Assembly: GCF_023065955.2 (NCBI RefSeq) | Contig: NW_026623056.1 | Span: forward strand, 89,527,256 to 89,591,255 | Direction of reading: 5' to 3' | Origin: Ursus arctos | Taxonomy: Eukaryota > Chordata > Mammalia > Carnivora > Ursidae | DNA: 64,000 bases | Part shown: one piece after another, positions 41,383-53,324 of the stretch | How positions within the stretch are numbered: the stretch's first letter is position 1 | Layout of the letters: each line of letters begins with the position of its first letter | Position numbers and translations under genes: made by a program | Notes under the pieces: model-generated | Databases searched by the model: none | The model's input: the letters and a program-made list of their open reading frames with translations, nothing else | Told to the model about the DNA's origin: nothing

Positions 41383-42049
41383 GATTCTTCTCCTTTTGAG
41401 TCCCTTTGATGGCTTGAAAATGCTCATGACCTGGGGGCGGTAGCCTCAGAAGACAGGAGCAAAGTTAAAGCGTCAAAGCATGCAACTCACGCCGCCCTCC
41501 TTCCAACGCTGGTGGAGAGTCCGATCACCTTCCCGTTCCAGCCAGTCCCTAGGTATCAGACCCACGCTAGCACCAGGCACTCTGTGCGGAACTAAGAGGT
41601 GGAACCCGGTTTGGTCCACCGAGAGCTGACGTGTTACCAGAACAGCCGAATGCACGCGCTGCGATACAGCCCAGCCCACAGTGCGGTGGACACTCAGTCA
41701 TCTTCCAAGGAGTAGAAGCAACTGGAGCGCAGGACTCGGGGGGAGGGACCCCTCTGGATGGAAACACGCTGCAGGCCTGACGGGTCTAGCGCCCCCACTG
41801 AGCTGCACAAGGGCCATGTCTGTGGACTGGAGATGCCCGTTTGCAGGAGGAGGGGGAGCATGAGGCGGATGAGAAAGCAGCAGTAGTGAATGTGAACGTG
41901 TTCAAAGCGTCTGGAAGTCGATGGAAGGGCAAAGATGAAGGTCAGATTAAGGGAGAGGCAAGATTGAGGGAAACACGCTGTCCTTGGTTCAGGAGAAGTT
42001 TTGATATGGAGATGCTAAGTTGATGGGTGTTTCAGTCTTTCTGCTTGAG

Positions 42050-42185
42050 TTCAAATTCTGGCTATCTCACTTAGTAGCTGTGCCTGTGTCTCGGTTTCCT
42101 TCTTTATAGAACAGGACAATAAAATACATGCCATAGGATTGTTATGAAAATAACGTATTCAATAAATATAAGCAATAATAATTAT
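42050..42185 (+). repeat. MIR element
   Basis: MIR-like order: agttcaaattctggctatct, acttagtagctgtgcctgtg, ctcggtttccttctttatag, and gattgttatgaaaataacgt. It is a diverged partial copy. Confidence 0.72.
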
Positions 42186-42451
42186 CATTGGGTGTTTGAC
42201 ACAAGGGGAGGTAAAGGGGGAAATCCATATAATGGAAAGAAAAGATACACTTGAAGGAACAATGTCTGGGCATAGATGCAAGGGTGTTATCAGGAATGGA
42301 GGTGGTGGGGTCCCGGGGCATCAGCGCGACCATCTCTGCGGTGGGAGGAGGGAGGAAACAATGGGAGAGCTTTTGGTGGACTTGCTGGTTGAAGGAAGTA
42401 GGTTCAAACCTGATTGTGTTTTCTTAGCAAAATAATAAGAGGCAAGGTCAG

Positions 42452-42656
42452 GGGTGCCTGGGTGGCCCAGTCGGTTAAGCGTCTGCCTTCAGCTCAGGTC
42501 ATGATCTCAGGGTCCTGGGATCGAGCTTTGCATCAGGTTCCCTGCTCAGTGGGGAGTCTGCTTCTCCTTCTTCCCTCACCCGCCCCATGCTCTCTCTCCC
42601 TCCCCCTCTCAAATAAATAAATAAAATCTTAAAAAAATAGAAACAAAATAAAAACG
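42452..42656 (+). mobile_element. Can-SINE, plus orientation
   Basis: The head gggtgcctgggtggcccagt and core ggtcctgggatcgagctttg are followed by a CT-rich tract, AATAAATAAAATCTT and an A-rich tail. Flanking 16-bp repeats at 42436-42451 and 42657-42672 differ at two bases, consistent with a target-site duplication. It is antisense to DSCAM. Confidence 0.92.
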
Positions 42657-45600
42657 TAAGAGGTAAAGTCAGGAAATCAGAATGGGGGAAGGAAGGAGGC
42701 CCATGGCTTTAGGAACACAAGGGCTCAGGGAATGGCAGTGGCCGATGGAAACGTGTGCCCCACACAGCACAGAGGAGCACGGAGCCCCAGTTTGGCATGT
42801 GAACATCACGTGGGGAGAAGCTTGCGTGTGGGTCTTCACGAGGGCATCGACAGGTGCACACAGAGTGTGCAGGTGGACTAGGGTGAGCTGGGCAGGAAGA
42901 AGCAGGTGTCCAACTTCGTCTACTGGGGGAGGGGCAACAGGACCCTCCGGCTCCATACGTAAGCAAGAAGGCAAGGGTCAGGGGTGGGGGGGGCTGACTC
43001 CAGAGGCCAGGGCTGGTGGGACCAGGAGAGAGTGAGAATGCTAAGAGAGAAAGCTAGTTTGACAGAAAAGATGGTTCATTCTGTTCTACAAATAGGAACT
43101 TGAAGGGAATCGGCGATATCAGGGCTGGAAATGTTTACAAGGGCCAGGACAGAAAGAGGAGCCAGGTCTGCAGTCGGCTTCCTTCTCCCCACCTTGTTCC
43201 GTCCTGCTAACGCCAGCCTGACGTCTCTTCTGCATGTCTCCTCTCTGTGCTCGGTCTGCCACTGTCCCCACTGAGGCTCTCGGCCTCACCAGACAGCCTG
43301 ACCCAGTTCCACATCTATGGCGAGTGCCAGTTTTTATTTGGGTCCTAAACATTGATTCTGGTTTCCAATTTCCCCTTTTAAAGGGGACATGGGCCCAGAG
43401 CACCCTTGAAGCCACTTACTCATCATACTACCATTCCTATGTTCTATGTCCTGCCTCCCTCTGCACCCTTCTGTTCTGCACCCCCACCCTCCTGTCCCAG
43501 CCGTGGCCAACATCTCAGTGGAACCCAAACACACCTGCCCCACGCATATCTGACTTTCTGTCCTCGAGCTTTCTTTTCCCTCCATCGGCACGGCCTGCCC
43601 ATGCCTCTGCTTCCCCCCCCAGTCTCCCCCACCTCAGCGTGGGGACCGTCACAATCACAGTGGTGCTGGGCACTTGCTCAGAGCCACCTTTGCACCAGGC
43701 CGTCCTCCCCCAGCTGACTCGAAGCTGCATGGCCTCCCGACCTGGGTCCAGAGCAAGTCTCCGCTTTGAAGGGTAAAGCAATGCGAGACAGTGAAATGCA
43801 GAGCACACCTCTCTCAACCCGGCAGGTTTGCTGGGGCTGCTGCAAGCTCTTGGGTCTATCCATGATTCCCCGTGTGAGAAGGTGGTGTTAGCACTGAAGC
43901 CGACTCCGGAGCAGGGATCAAGGGAGGGGCTGGCATCCAGCTACCTGCCATCATTGTTCTTAGAGTTCTGTACCTAATTTCTGCTCACAGGGTCATGCCC
44001 TTCATGCAGGAGCCTTTACATACAAGCTCCAATGAAAATCCGTGATTTCTCTCACACTGATAATTCTGTGGTCATCGAGAAGCATGGGGTTCATTGACAA
44101 AAATCCTCCTTGAAAAAAATGATTTTGAGGTCTGACAACGATACTGGAGCTTGATTATTTTAATTTAGTGGCGCTACATCAGACTTCAAGGAGATCCTGT
44201 TGTGAGGAGCGGGAGGTCAGGTGGGGGCAGCACCTCGTCCTGCATCTTTTGGGTGTGTCTGGGCTGTGGCCTTCGGTGTGGCTTTCTGGGGGCAGGGGGA
44301 GGCTATAAGCATAGGCTTCACATCCTTGATGGGATACAGTCAGGCTTAAAAACAAAGATAGAAGGATAGTGTTTACAAAATGGCCTTGATTCTATCAGAA
44401 AACGTGAAGTCAATGATACAGTCATGAATTGGGAGAATTTGTTTTTCCAATCTGGTTCGGACCTCTCTCTCAAAAATGAAGTGATAGAAACAATGTTAAA
44501 GACAAATGTCAGAAGAATATAATTAGGAAGCGTTTTTTGTTTGTTTGGGCCCTAATTTTCCAGTCTAAGTTTTCTAAAGCACGATAGGAAAAACTTTCTC
44601 AAATTATATATATACAAAATGAGTCTGCTTTCAGAAATTTCGTGTTTTCCTTAGAGCTCCTGAGCTGTAATCACGCCACAGGTCCTCATCTCCTGGCAAA
44701 CAAACAATTTCTGTAAAATTTAATCCAAGGCAGACTGAATTCCCAAAAGCTGAAAGTATTCAAGATCAACCATTAGGTACTCACTTACTTAACTAACTTT
44801 GGAAACTGTGTTGACATCTGACATTTGAGAATTTATTTATACGCTCGTGAACTGAAGCTATACTATATATAGAAAGCACAGTTTCTTCTTCTGTTTTTAA
44901 ACCAGAATATTTCACTTTTTCTTGCAAGAGGAGAAGGCTAGGCGGTAAGAATTAATAATGAATGTGATTTTCCAAAATAAATAATCTCTGCATTTCTACA
45001 GAAGCCAAAACTGTCCAATCTGCAAAACAGTAATAACTGAAGATGATCTACTGAGTATCTAGTGCTCTTCCCAGTGGGCAAGGCAACTTTTACTAACTCT
45101 GCTTGGCTCAAGACACAGTGATGACAGAGCCTTCCTAACTGCCAGACATGCGACCTCTGCCCTTGCTTTCCTCTCCCAAGCCCCGGGGCTGGCTCCGTAT
45201 CCCCATGTCCTGAGCCGGCTCCTCTCCTGCCTCCTGCTTCCCTGTCAGTCAGTCTCAATGCACCGTCTCCATGCGTGGTCCCCTCTCTCACTTCCAAGAG
45301 GTGAACTGAAGATCCAGCCCCAGCACTCCCCTCCGGCCTCGGAATACCCTCTCCTCCATGAAGCCATCTCCTGGCTTCATGCAGAGTCTTGGGGCCAAAT
45401 CAGTCATTTAGCCTGGCTGAACCATCCCCGTGCGAATCACTCCCACATTTCCATCTCTTATTGGCAGATTTACTGAGGGCTTACTATGTGCACGTGAAAA
45501 AGTCGGCAAGGACTAGGGTACAAAAGTGGGTTCCACAGACACACGTTCACCTCTGCTGGAGGCAGCGGGGGTTAGAGTGATACTCTTTGTGGCGCAGGGG

Positions 45601-45724
45601 AGAGCAAGACGGTGTTTGATAAAAATCAAATTAAACAAAGAATAGTTGACCACTAGACGGGGAAAAGATGAATTCGCATAGTAACTATTTATCAATTAAG
45701 TAGCTTATTAATTTAAACTCTTTA

Positions 45725-45850
45725 TTTATTTAACACTTATTACGTGCCAAACACTGTCCTAGGTGGTTGGGATACAGCAATAAACCAGACAACTATTCCT
45801 GCTCTTGTGGGAGAGGTCCAAACAGATCTAAACAAAATAAATTGGTAAAT
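45725..45850. repeat. Old dispersed repeat, family unresolved
   Basis: The sequence aacacttattacgtgccaaa, cactgtcctaggtggttggg and atacagcaataaaccagaca matches a common ancient mammalian dispersed repeat. I cannot decide between L2 and another family. The right boundary merges into AT-rich sequence. Confidence 0.4.
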
Positions 45851-45905
45851 TCTATGCTATGGTTTTTTTCATTTTTTTCTTATTTATTATTTTGTTTTAT
45901 TTATT

Positions 45906-46107
45906 TCAAAGATTTTATTTATTTATTTGTCAGAGAGAGAGAGAGAGAGAGAGCATGTGAGCACATAAGCAGGGGGAGCGGCAGGCAGTGGTAGAAGCAG
46001 GCTCCCCACTGAGCAGGGAGCCTGATGCAGGGCTCGATCCCAGGACCCTGGGATCATGACCTGAGCTGAAGGCAGATGCTTCACGGACTGAGCCACCCAG
46101 GCATCCC
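45906..46107 (-). mobile_element. Can-SINE, minus orientation
   Basis: The complement of a Can-SINE is recognised by aaagattttatttatttatt, a (GA)n stretch, ggacctgagctgaaggcaga-like core sequence and the end gagccacccaggcatccc. The flanks are AT-rich, so the duplication cannot be defined with confidence and the right-hand tail boundary is approximate. Confidence 0.9.
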
Positions 46108-47394
46108 AATTTATTTTTTATTTAAATTATATGCTATGTTGATGGTGATGTGATGCTATTTTTACAAAGAAGAATGTGGAGGGAGGGAGGGGCCAAGTGT
46201 GCCAGAGTGGGCAGTGGGTTCGACTTTAAATGGGGGGGTCAGGGTAAGACTCACTGAGACGCCATTTGACCAAACACATGAGAAGGTGTGGGAGGAGGGG
46301 GAGGAACATTCCAAAACATTCCAGAACATTCTAGGTTAGCGAGTGAGTGTATAAATATACAGGGCATGAATGAGGAGCAGCAAGGCAGCCAGTGATTTGT
46401 TTGGTTTAATTTCCAAAGTCTCCAAATGGAAGCCGGAGAAAAACGATGGCCATCGAAGCAGAATTCCGAAGGCTCAGGCGCAGGGCGTGCCTGGTTCTTT
46501 CCCAGGGGGCAGACCCTGTGCATTTGATGTCCCCTGGAGGAGCACAGTCCATGCCACGCCGGGCCCTACTGTGCACCGCGGTTCACATTTACTGTCACGT
46601 GTGAATGCCTTTTATTCCTTAAGCCCTCATCATATCCTCGCCCCCTCCGCCCCCAGCTCAGCACATGGAGGGAAGGCATCCTCTAGACTGGAACCGCCAC
46701 TCTGGAATGTGATCAGGACTGCTACAAAGGGCTGTTAATTTAGCGCCGGATCCCAGGGAAACCCAATGACTCCTATGTCGACCTTTCCATGATCCTGACC
46801 TTCCACTCTCCGAAGCATCTGAAAAAATTCAGTGGTTTCTCAGTGAGCTCCTGCATAACCGAACCTCCAGGTTCTAGGGGCAGATTCCTAATGAACACAG
46901 TGAAGGGATCAGCCATCCCAAACTCGGGCGGAGGCACTAGGCAACACGTGACCTTCAGGGCACAGCTGCTAATGGGGAAGCTGGTCTTGGTGAGGGTCAG
47001 CTATGGATGGGACCTGCTGATGGGTGTTGAAGGAACCTGGTGAGTCAGTGCATTTCTGGTCTGTTAGGATCTAATCCCGTCAGTTCCTGACGGCGTCTCC
47101 ACTTCCTCCCTCACCTTCTCTTTGAGGGGTAAAGGGCTGCTGAGGGGAGTCGGGAGGAGAGAGCTAGACAGTGAGAACCCTGCTGCGTGTCCCCTGCATT
47201 GGAGTGTATCATAACACCCCCGTGCACTTTCACACAAAAATACCTGGGGTGTGGTGGCGTTGGAACAACGCTGTTTTCCGACATTAGGTAAAGATGCTGT
47301 GCAGATGAAGTGAGTCCTTCTTCACTAAGCTCTGCGACGGGAGCTACGACAGGAATCCCAAACCCAAATTCCCACCCCGGCAAGACCTAAGTTA

Positions 47395-47570
47395 GGGATC
47401 TGTAAACCTTTCATGTAAAGGGCCACATAGTGAATACCGAGGCTTTGTAGGCCACCGGAGGTCTCTGTCACATACTCTTCTTTCTAAAATATAAACCCTA
47501 TTCTTTGTTGAGGGTTGTAGGGGGATTCGGCCCATGGGCTGGAATTCGCTGAACCCTTAAATGAAAGAAG
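47395..47570. mobile_element. hAT-type DNA transposon remnant, probable
   Basis: The sequence gatctgtaaacctttcatgt, aaagggccacatagtgaata, ggctttgtaggccaccggag and cggcccatgggctggaattc matches a common nonautonomous hAT-type repeat that I recognise by its aaagggccagatagtaaat-like core. I cannot name the subfamily with certainty. Confidence 0.5.
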
Positions 47571-47997
47571 GGCGGGATGATGATTCATCAAGGGGAGCAT
47601 GTGGCCAGCTTCCAGGTAACTTCTGGAGACTTGGCTGAACTGGTGGGTGCCAAGCAGGCACTCAGGAGAAACTCAAAGATTGGATTTTGATCTGAATATT
47701 CCCGATTTCAAAAATTGGCACCTAAACTGAAAGATTTGCCCTACAGTAGGCCGACCCGAGCCAAACACGTGCTCAGGCCTGCTGTGCTGTGGGCTGCGGT
47801 CTGTGACCTGGGAGAAGCCTCAGCCCATCAGGACAGGCCTGGGAATCTCAGGCTGCTGGCCCCAGAGATTTCTACAGCCTTAGAGCTCTGGTCGGATGTG
47901 CCTTCTTCCCCCACCTTCCAAAGCCCTTCCCTTTTGCCTTTCTCTACTTTTCTTCCTAATGAGACCCTTCAAAATTTCAGTGCAAATACATTCTCCT

Positions 47998-48033
47998 CAC
48001 ACACACACGCACACACACGCACACACACGCACG
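47998..48033. repeat. ACACACACGC tandem tract
   Basis: cacacacacgcacacacacg and following. The ten-base unit cacacacacg repeats three times, so it is a higher-order variant of a CA microsatellite. Confidence 0.9.
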
Positions 48034-49404
48034 GTCACTGTTACACCCATTCTAACAATCCTGTGAGGCATCTTTATGAAGACCCCTCCCACATGAGATT
48101 TCCATGAAAGATCTGCCTTGTGCCGGACACACAGGAAGAGGGAAACAGGAGTGGCCTGGAGCCGCTGATGTTGAGGGGGCCACAGCCTCACCCTGAGGTC
48201 CAGAAACGATGACATGCCTCAGGGACAATTGTCAGGAGGATTCCTACTTAGCGGTGGGGGAGGAGGCATTAATGTCATCCAGGGAGACAGGGAACTTGGA
48301 GGGCACAGCACACATGCCAAGGACGGGGGGCAGGAAGGGGCCACAGGAAGTCGACTGGAGCTTCCGAGCAGAGGGGTTGGGGGAAGACCCAGCCCTAACC
48401 ACCTCACAGACACATTTCCAGCTGGGTACTGAGACATGTCCCCCATGCCTGAGACAGTGGGTTCTACAGCTTCCAGAAGTTTCCATCTGAGAGAGAGATG
48501 GCCTGCTTGAGAGATAGCCTTTTTTTTTTTTTTCTTAAGGAAGGTGGGCAATAAGGATGGGAAAAGATCCCCTTGAGATGACAGTAGCTCCCAAAAGATG
48601 TGCCTTTGGGTATCCCTGCTGGGAGGTGTTAGTAGCAATCTACGGCGACTGCAGGCAATCCTGATGAGGGGATCTTTGGTCAGGACAGTTGCCCTACTTT
48701 CTCCATGAATCACAAGGAAGAAGACCTGATTGTTTCAGGTCAGCCACAAAACCTATGCACCAAGACAAAGACAAATTCTGTTTTGGAGTTTCACTTTGCT
48801 CTACGTGCTCCCCTCCTTGCATTTCCCCCTAGCCTGTCTGAAGAGTAAATCAGAGAGGCTCTGGGGGACCCAGAGCAGCCTGTGCGCAGGGCAAATCCCA
48901 GAGGCCGGCCCCGGAAGCCAAGAGGGTGTCTGCAAAGAAGCCAGGGAGCGGCACTGCAGGCCAGTGGCTGGGAGCCGCTCTTCACCTGGCCTCCTGGCTG
49001 GGAGGGAGATGCTGTCATGGCAACTGCCAGCCGCAGCAGAGGCCACAGAGAGCCCAAGAAAAAGCAACAGCCGTAGGATTCATCATGGCAATTGGGAAGG
49101 CAGCTGCCAGCAACAGCACCAGAAAATACAGTGTTCTTGAGAAGCACGCCCAGATGTGGGCGCAGGTAGACCAAGGGTTAAGAAGGAGGAGAAGGTTGAG
49201 GAGTGCTTCCAAGACTCCATTTGGGGGGCAGCGTCTCCTCCCTAAATGTACAACGTGATGAAATTCCAGGAAGCCCGTGGGCTGTTGAAATATTTAAATA
49301 AGATTCTATTTCTGCAGAAGCACGTCGACGCTCGCTTCTCACTTGTTTCTGAGAAATACAGAGTACTTTTAGAGCTTGCATTTTCCCCCCCAAGTATCCA
49401 GTAT

Positions 49405-49480
49405 GTTTGTGGTGAGGAGGAGAAAGGCATCATTATGCCCATTTTGCAGATGAGAGATCACATAGAGTTTCTAAGCAATA
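49405..49480 (-). repeat. MIR-like remnant, minus orientation
   Basis: The core atcattatgcccattttgca followed by gatgagagatcacatagag resembles the complement of MIR. It is very short, so this is tentative. Confidence 0.38.
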
Positions 49481-49639
49481 AAAAGGGCTCATCCTCAGAC
49501 ACTCAAGAATAAAGTTATCCTATCAGCCGCCCTTCAAAACAATGTCCAAGAACCGATGTGTTCCCGGGGGGGAGAAGGAAGTGCTCATCCCAGCTCAGGA
49601 AGAATTGTCCATGTCGCCCCACTTCCTTGCAGACAGTAT

Positions 49640-49875
49640 TGACTACACATAGCAGAAGAGTTAAATGTTTGCATTGGCTTTGGACCAGCAATCTTAGTGC
49701 TTGGGATTCAACCTAAGAGAATAATCTTAGGTGGCAAAAGACAGGCCACAGAGGGTGTCCATCACAGCGGCATTTATAGTAATAAAAAGGAAAACAACAG
49801 ACGTGTCTAATAACACAGGATTTGTGAAATAGACGGTGGAAGGTGTCATCATGGATCGTAGGCAAGGACTTAAGG
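49640..49875 (+). mobile_element. Old L1 fragment, probable
   Basis: Diverged L1 ORF2 3' landmarks appear in order: gaccagcaatcttagtgctt, gtgtccatcacagcggcatt and tagtaataaaaaggaaaaca. Similarity is by eye and the ends are uncertain. Confidence 0.5.
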
Positions 49876-50988
49876 GGTAGATAAGAGTGATTTTTTGGGG
49901 GATGCCATTAATGAGGGTCGAAGAGAATGAGGCGGAAGGAAGGAATCAAGAACAACGCTAATTCCCCAGCTGAAAGCGGAAACAAACCTCCCGTGGACTC
50001 TCACTCATTTGGGGATGAGCCCCTGAAGCCTGGTGATGAAGAAGGGATCTAAGTTTCCAATTTCACCACAGCAGGGGTAGTGGCTGATTAGCTCTGATTT
50101 CTGGCAGGAAATGAAAAGCCAGGTTTGGGGCTAGACGCTCTCCCTCCCAAGAGATGAGCCAGGCCTGGGTCCTTACCTTTCCTTCCCCAGAGCAGCTCAA
50201 TGGCAGCTGGCTTCCTCCTCTCCTGCCAGGACGTGGGTGGACAGCCAGGCTTCACCGGCACTGCCCAATGGCTCAGACCCCCACAGCTGCTCAGTTCACC
50301 CCCGGCAGCGATGCGCGTGTGTGTGGGGGGGAGCGTGCATGCGTGCGTGCCTGTGTGTGATGAGTGATTCCGTGGGTGATAGCATCATGCCCACAGGTAG
50401 CCCGAGGTGGTGGGATCAGGGAAGCAGTTTTGCTCACTACAAAAAGCTCATCTCCATCTTCTAAATTTTCAACCCTGAATATGAAATTCTTTGTAATAGG
50501 AAGAACACTAAAGTTTGCTATAGAAATACTGACATTTCTCATCAATAAAATATCGTCTACTGCTGTCCCCCCAACTCCTCACACACAGAACGTTCTTGCT
50601 GTTTCCTAGTTAAGCGATCCTGCCGCACCTGGACTGCACAGGGCCTTGGGCAAGGCCAACACTCATGGTTCTCCCGTCAACCCGGATTCCATGATCCAAA
50701 CCGAGGAAATGTAAAGATGGCCCAGCTCTTTAAAGATCACCAGACTGGTAGTGTCCTATGTCTGTGTTTTAATCCTTGTGTATGAGAACCCTGAACGAAG
50801 TTGGAAGAACCAAGCCTTCCACGCAGAAGCAGAGCGCTGTCTGCGTGTCTAACGGGGCACGGCACTGTGGAGGGCACACTTCAAAGGGCCTCCACCAGGC
50901 CAGCCAAGGGCCTGATTCTGCTAGCCATCTGAGCCCCGAGGGCCTGCTCCGGGGCTCCGGGACGGGGGCCTCGCCCGCTCGCACGCAC

Positions 50989-51156
50989 CTGCCTCGTCCG
51001 CGGTGATGGAGAGCTCGTTGCTGGGCTCGCTCTTGCCAATCCGGTTCTTGGCGTACATGCGGATGCTGTAGGTGGAGGAAGGGTGGATATCAATGATGGT
51101 GGCCGAGTTCAGCTGAGGGGAAACATCTTTGGTTCTCTGAGCAGAATCCCAGGAGT
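50989..51156 (-). CDS. DSCAM: DSCAM exon, second half of fibronectin III domain 1
   Basis: This 168-bp exon completes FN1. It reads [20 protein letters not shown], then [20 protein letters not shown] and [16 protein letters not shown]. The [19 protein letters not shown] segment is the typical F and G strand signature of fibronectin III domains. Both ends are phase 1, with 55 whole codons. The donor is gtgcgt. The acceptor ends in aaaacccaaaag, so the last 19 or so intron bases are purine-rich; a pyrimidine run (ctctatctcttctttttt) sits further upstream. In-frame translation also stays open about 36 codons into the upstream intron, which I take to be chance because those residues have no DSCAM match. 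Confidence 0.96.
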
Positions 51157-52049
51157 CTTTTGGGTTTTGTTTTTCAAAAAAGAAGAGATAGAGACGTGAG
51201 TTTTTTTTCTCTGCTTCTGAAAGTTCATAAGTAGGAATTACACACGCTTGCGCACACACACGCACACAGGAAGGAAGAAGGAAAGGAAGAGTAGTTACAA
51301 CTCAAAGTGAATTCTCAAAGCAATGCTCCCAGTGTGCCGGTGGGCTGGCCCACAGAGGGGGACATCGCAGACTCATCACCCGCGCTGAGGGGGACCAGGG
51401 CTGCAGGCAGCCCAGGTCTGGGGGGATGTCTGAGGCACTGGCGTGTATCGAGGAGGGAGGTGCAAGAGACAGGAGTGCGCGTCACTGAACTGGGAAATGG
51501 CCACATCAAGGCACTCATTGTATGAGACAGTAAAAGGAATTATGATTTGGACACCCCCCCACCCACCCACACACACAAAATCTCTGATTCTTAAAGGTAT
51601 TTGAAGACCAGTGAAACTTCTAGCCACGTCAGATCCTTCCTTCTCCAGAAGCACGGTGGTCAACATGAAATACTTACATAAAAACTAATCTCGGTCTCCA
51701 GCATAAACACTTCGTCTCAAATACTTTGTTGTGGGAAATATTTTCAACCACAACTAATTCTCACAAGAGTACAGGCTTCCCAGGAAGAGTTATCATTGAA
51801 TATGTGACAGTTTGTACCTGTTGAGTTTAGGGCTTCGGCCAATGAGGAGTAAATGGTTCTCCTTTCAGGAAGAGTTTGGGCAGTTGCTAAGCGGGGCTGA
51901 GGGGTCAAGAGATGATGTCCGTGATGGGAGAACAAGAACCTAAGGTGGCGGACAGAGATGATGCTCACACCCCCCACAGTCCCCAGGGTCCTCTTGGGTG
52001 GCGCTCACCACCCTTGTAGGACTCTCACAATCTCACCGAGGTTCCGTGT

Positions 52050-52185
52050 TCCCTGCTAGATTCTGAGCTCCGTGGCAGCAGGCACCATGCTTGCCACGTT
52101 CACTGCCACATCCCCAGTGTTTCCACAGTGCCTGATGCATAGCAGATGACACATCATAAATGCATGTTTAACAGGTAAATACATA
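52050..52185 (+). repeat. L2 3' end, probable
   Basis: The sequence ctagattctgagctccgtgg, ccacatccccagtgtttcca, and cagtgcctgatgcatagcag followed by cataaatgcatg follows the LINE2 3' end. Confidence 0.52.
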
Positions 52186-52480
52186 AATGGCAAACACACA
52201 GACCTCTGAGCCCTGGGGAGGGTTCATTTTCCCTTCCACGTTCATGATAAGCATGGAAGCTTCGAGGGCTGGTCAGCCTACAGGTAGCTAGAGATGTAAG
52301 AGGTCTTGCGGACTTGTACAAAGATGTGTCTCTTCCAGGCTGCCTTGGAATGCTGTAACTAACCAGGGAACAGAGCGTAATAAAGACTGACAATGACTGT
52401 TCCACCTAAAAGGAAAAGTATCACTTGAGTCAAGAAGATTGAAGGAGGAAAAACCCTGACATAGAAAAAGATGCTGCAGC

Positions 52481-52723
52481 AAAAAGTCATGCAGTGGAAG
52501 AGGAGAATGTGGTCCAACGGAGGACCCGAAGTGGTACTGCTGCAAAAAGTCCCGCAGTGGAAGAGGAGAATGTGGTCCAACGGAGGACCCGAAGTGGTAC
52601 TGCTGCAAAAAGTCATGCAGTGGAAGAGGAGAATGTGGTCCAACGGAGGACCCGAAGTGGTACTGCTGCAAAAAGTCCCGCAGTGGAAGAGGAGAATGTG
52701 GTCCAACGGAGGACCCGAAGTGG
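52481..52723. repeat. 63-bp minisatellite, 3.9 copies, alternating A-B-A-B
   Basis: Units start at 52481, 52544, 52607 and 52670, each beginning aaaaagtc; the last is cut after 54 bases. Copies 1 and 3 read gtcatgcag where copies 2 and 4 read gtcccgcag. Apart from that they are identical, so the array is two copies of a 126-bp dimer. The period is divisible by three and the unit lacks stop triplets in five of six frames, which produces several long overlapping open frames that are not genes. The near-perfect identity suggests recent expansion and probable length polymorphism. Confidence 0.95.
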
Positions 52724-53324
52724 GGGACTTAGGGCCGCTGGACTGATACATATATATGGACCCTGTCCCACAAGGAGAAAGCCAAGCCTTCTGGAGAAGG
52801 CGTCTAGAACAGGAGGGGAACCCCGGGCACTGTAAGGTGCAGAGAAGTGGCTAACCAGCCCCGGGAGGAAGCAGATACCTGCAGGGGTTGATGGCCCTGC
52901 CTGTCTTCTCTGAGGATGTGTCTGGGAGATGGCAGAGAGGCCCGAGGAGGCCTGGTAATGTCCACTGACCGCCTCTTCCTCCTGTCAATCAACTCATGAA
53001 GAGCCCGTGGGGGGGGCATGGCCATGGCAGGGGGTGAAGGGCAGGAGGCGGTGCTTGAAGAAGGGGCGGTGCTTTTAGCTGCTGTCCTGCAGTTATTGCA
53101 CTCTGCTGGAAAAAGATGATGTCAATGACCATGATTATTAGGATAAGGTTCACAACAACCCAGGGTGGATCTTGAGTTAAAGGTCAAGAAGATGAGAAAG
53201 AATGCTTTATCCTGGAGGATTTGAAAGTAACTGAATGGAGAAGGAGAAGAGAGTCTAGTTAAATCCCCAGACACCTTCTGGCAAACGATATGGCATCAAA
53301 GGAGGAGTAAAAACAGAGAGGTGA

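Noticed and set aside
43234..43776. A 180-codon plus-strand open frame
   Set aside because: It is rich in Pro, Ser and Leu, overlaps open frames on the other strand, has no recognised homology, and lies in a GC- and pyrimidine-rich intron region.
48219..48713. A 164-codon minus-strand open frame
   Set aside because: It runs through a poly-T tract and an overlapping plus-strand frame. It shows no DSCAM similarity and no exon-like splice signals at its ends.
50921..51265. Extension of the FN1 exon upstream through an open frame to an ATG at 51263-51265
   Set aside because: The extra residues have no DSCAM similarity, and the frame joins precisely to the preceding exon at 51156. The open intronic frame is chance.
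52481..52723. Regularly repeated units that could look like a CRISPR array
   Set aside because: The units are head to tail with no unique spacers, and the host is a mammal.
52288..52835. Long overlapping open frames on both strands across 52.3-52.8 kb
   Set aside because: They arise because the 63-bp tandem unit is a multiple of three with no stop in most frames. No protein family is recognisable in any frame.
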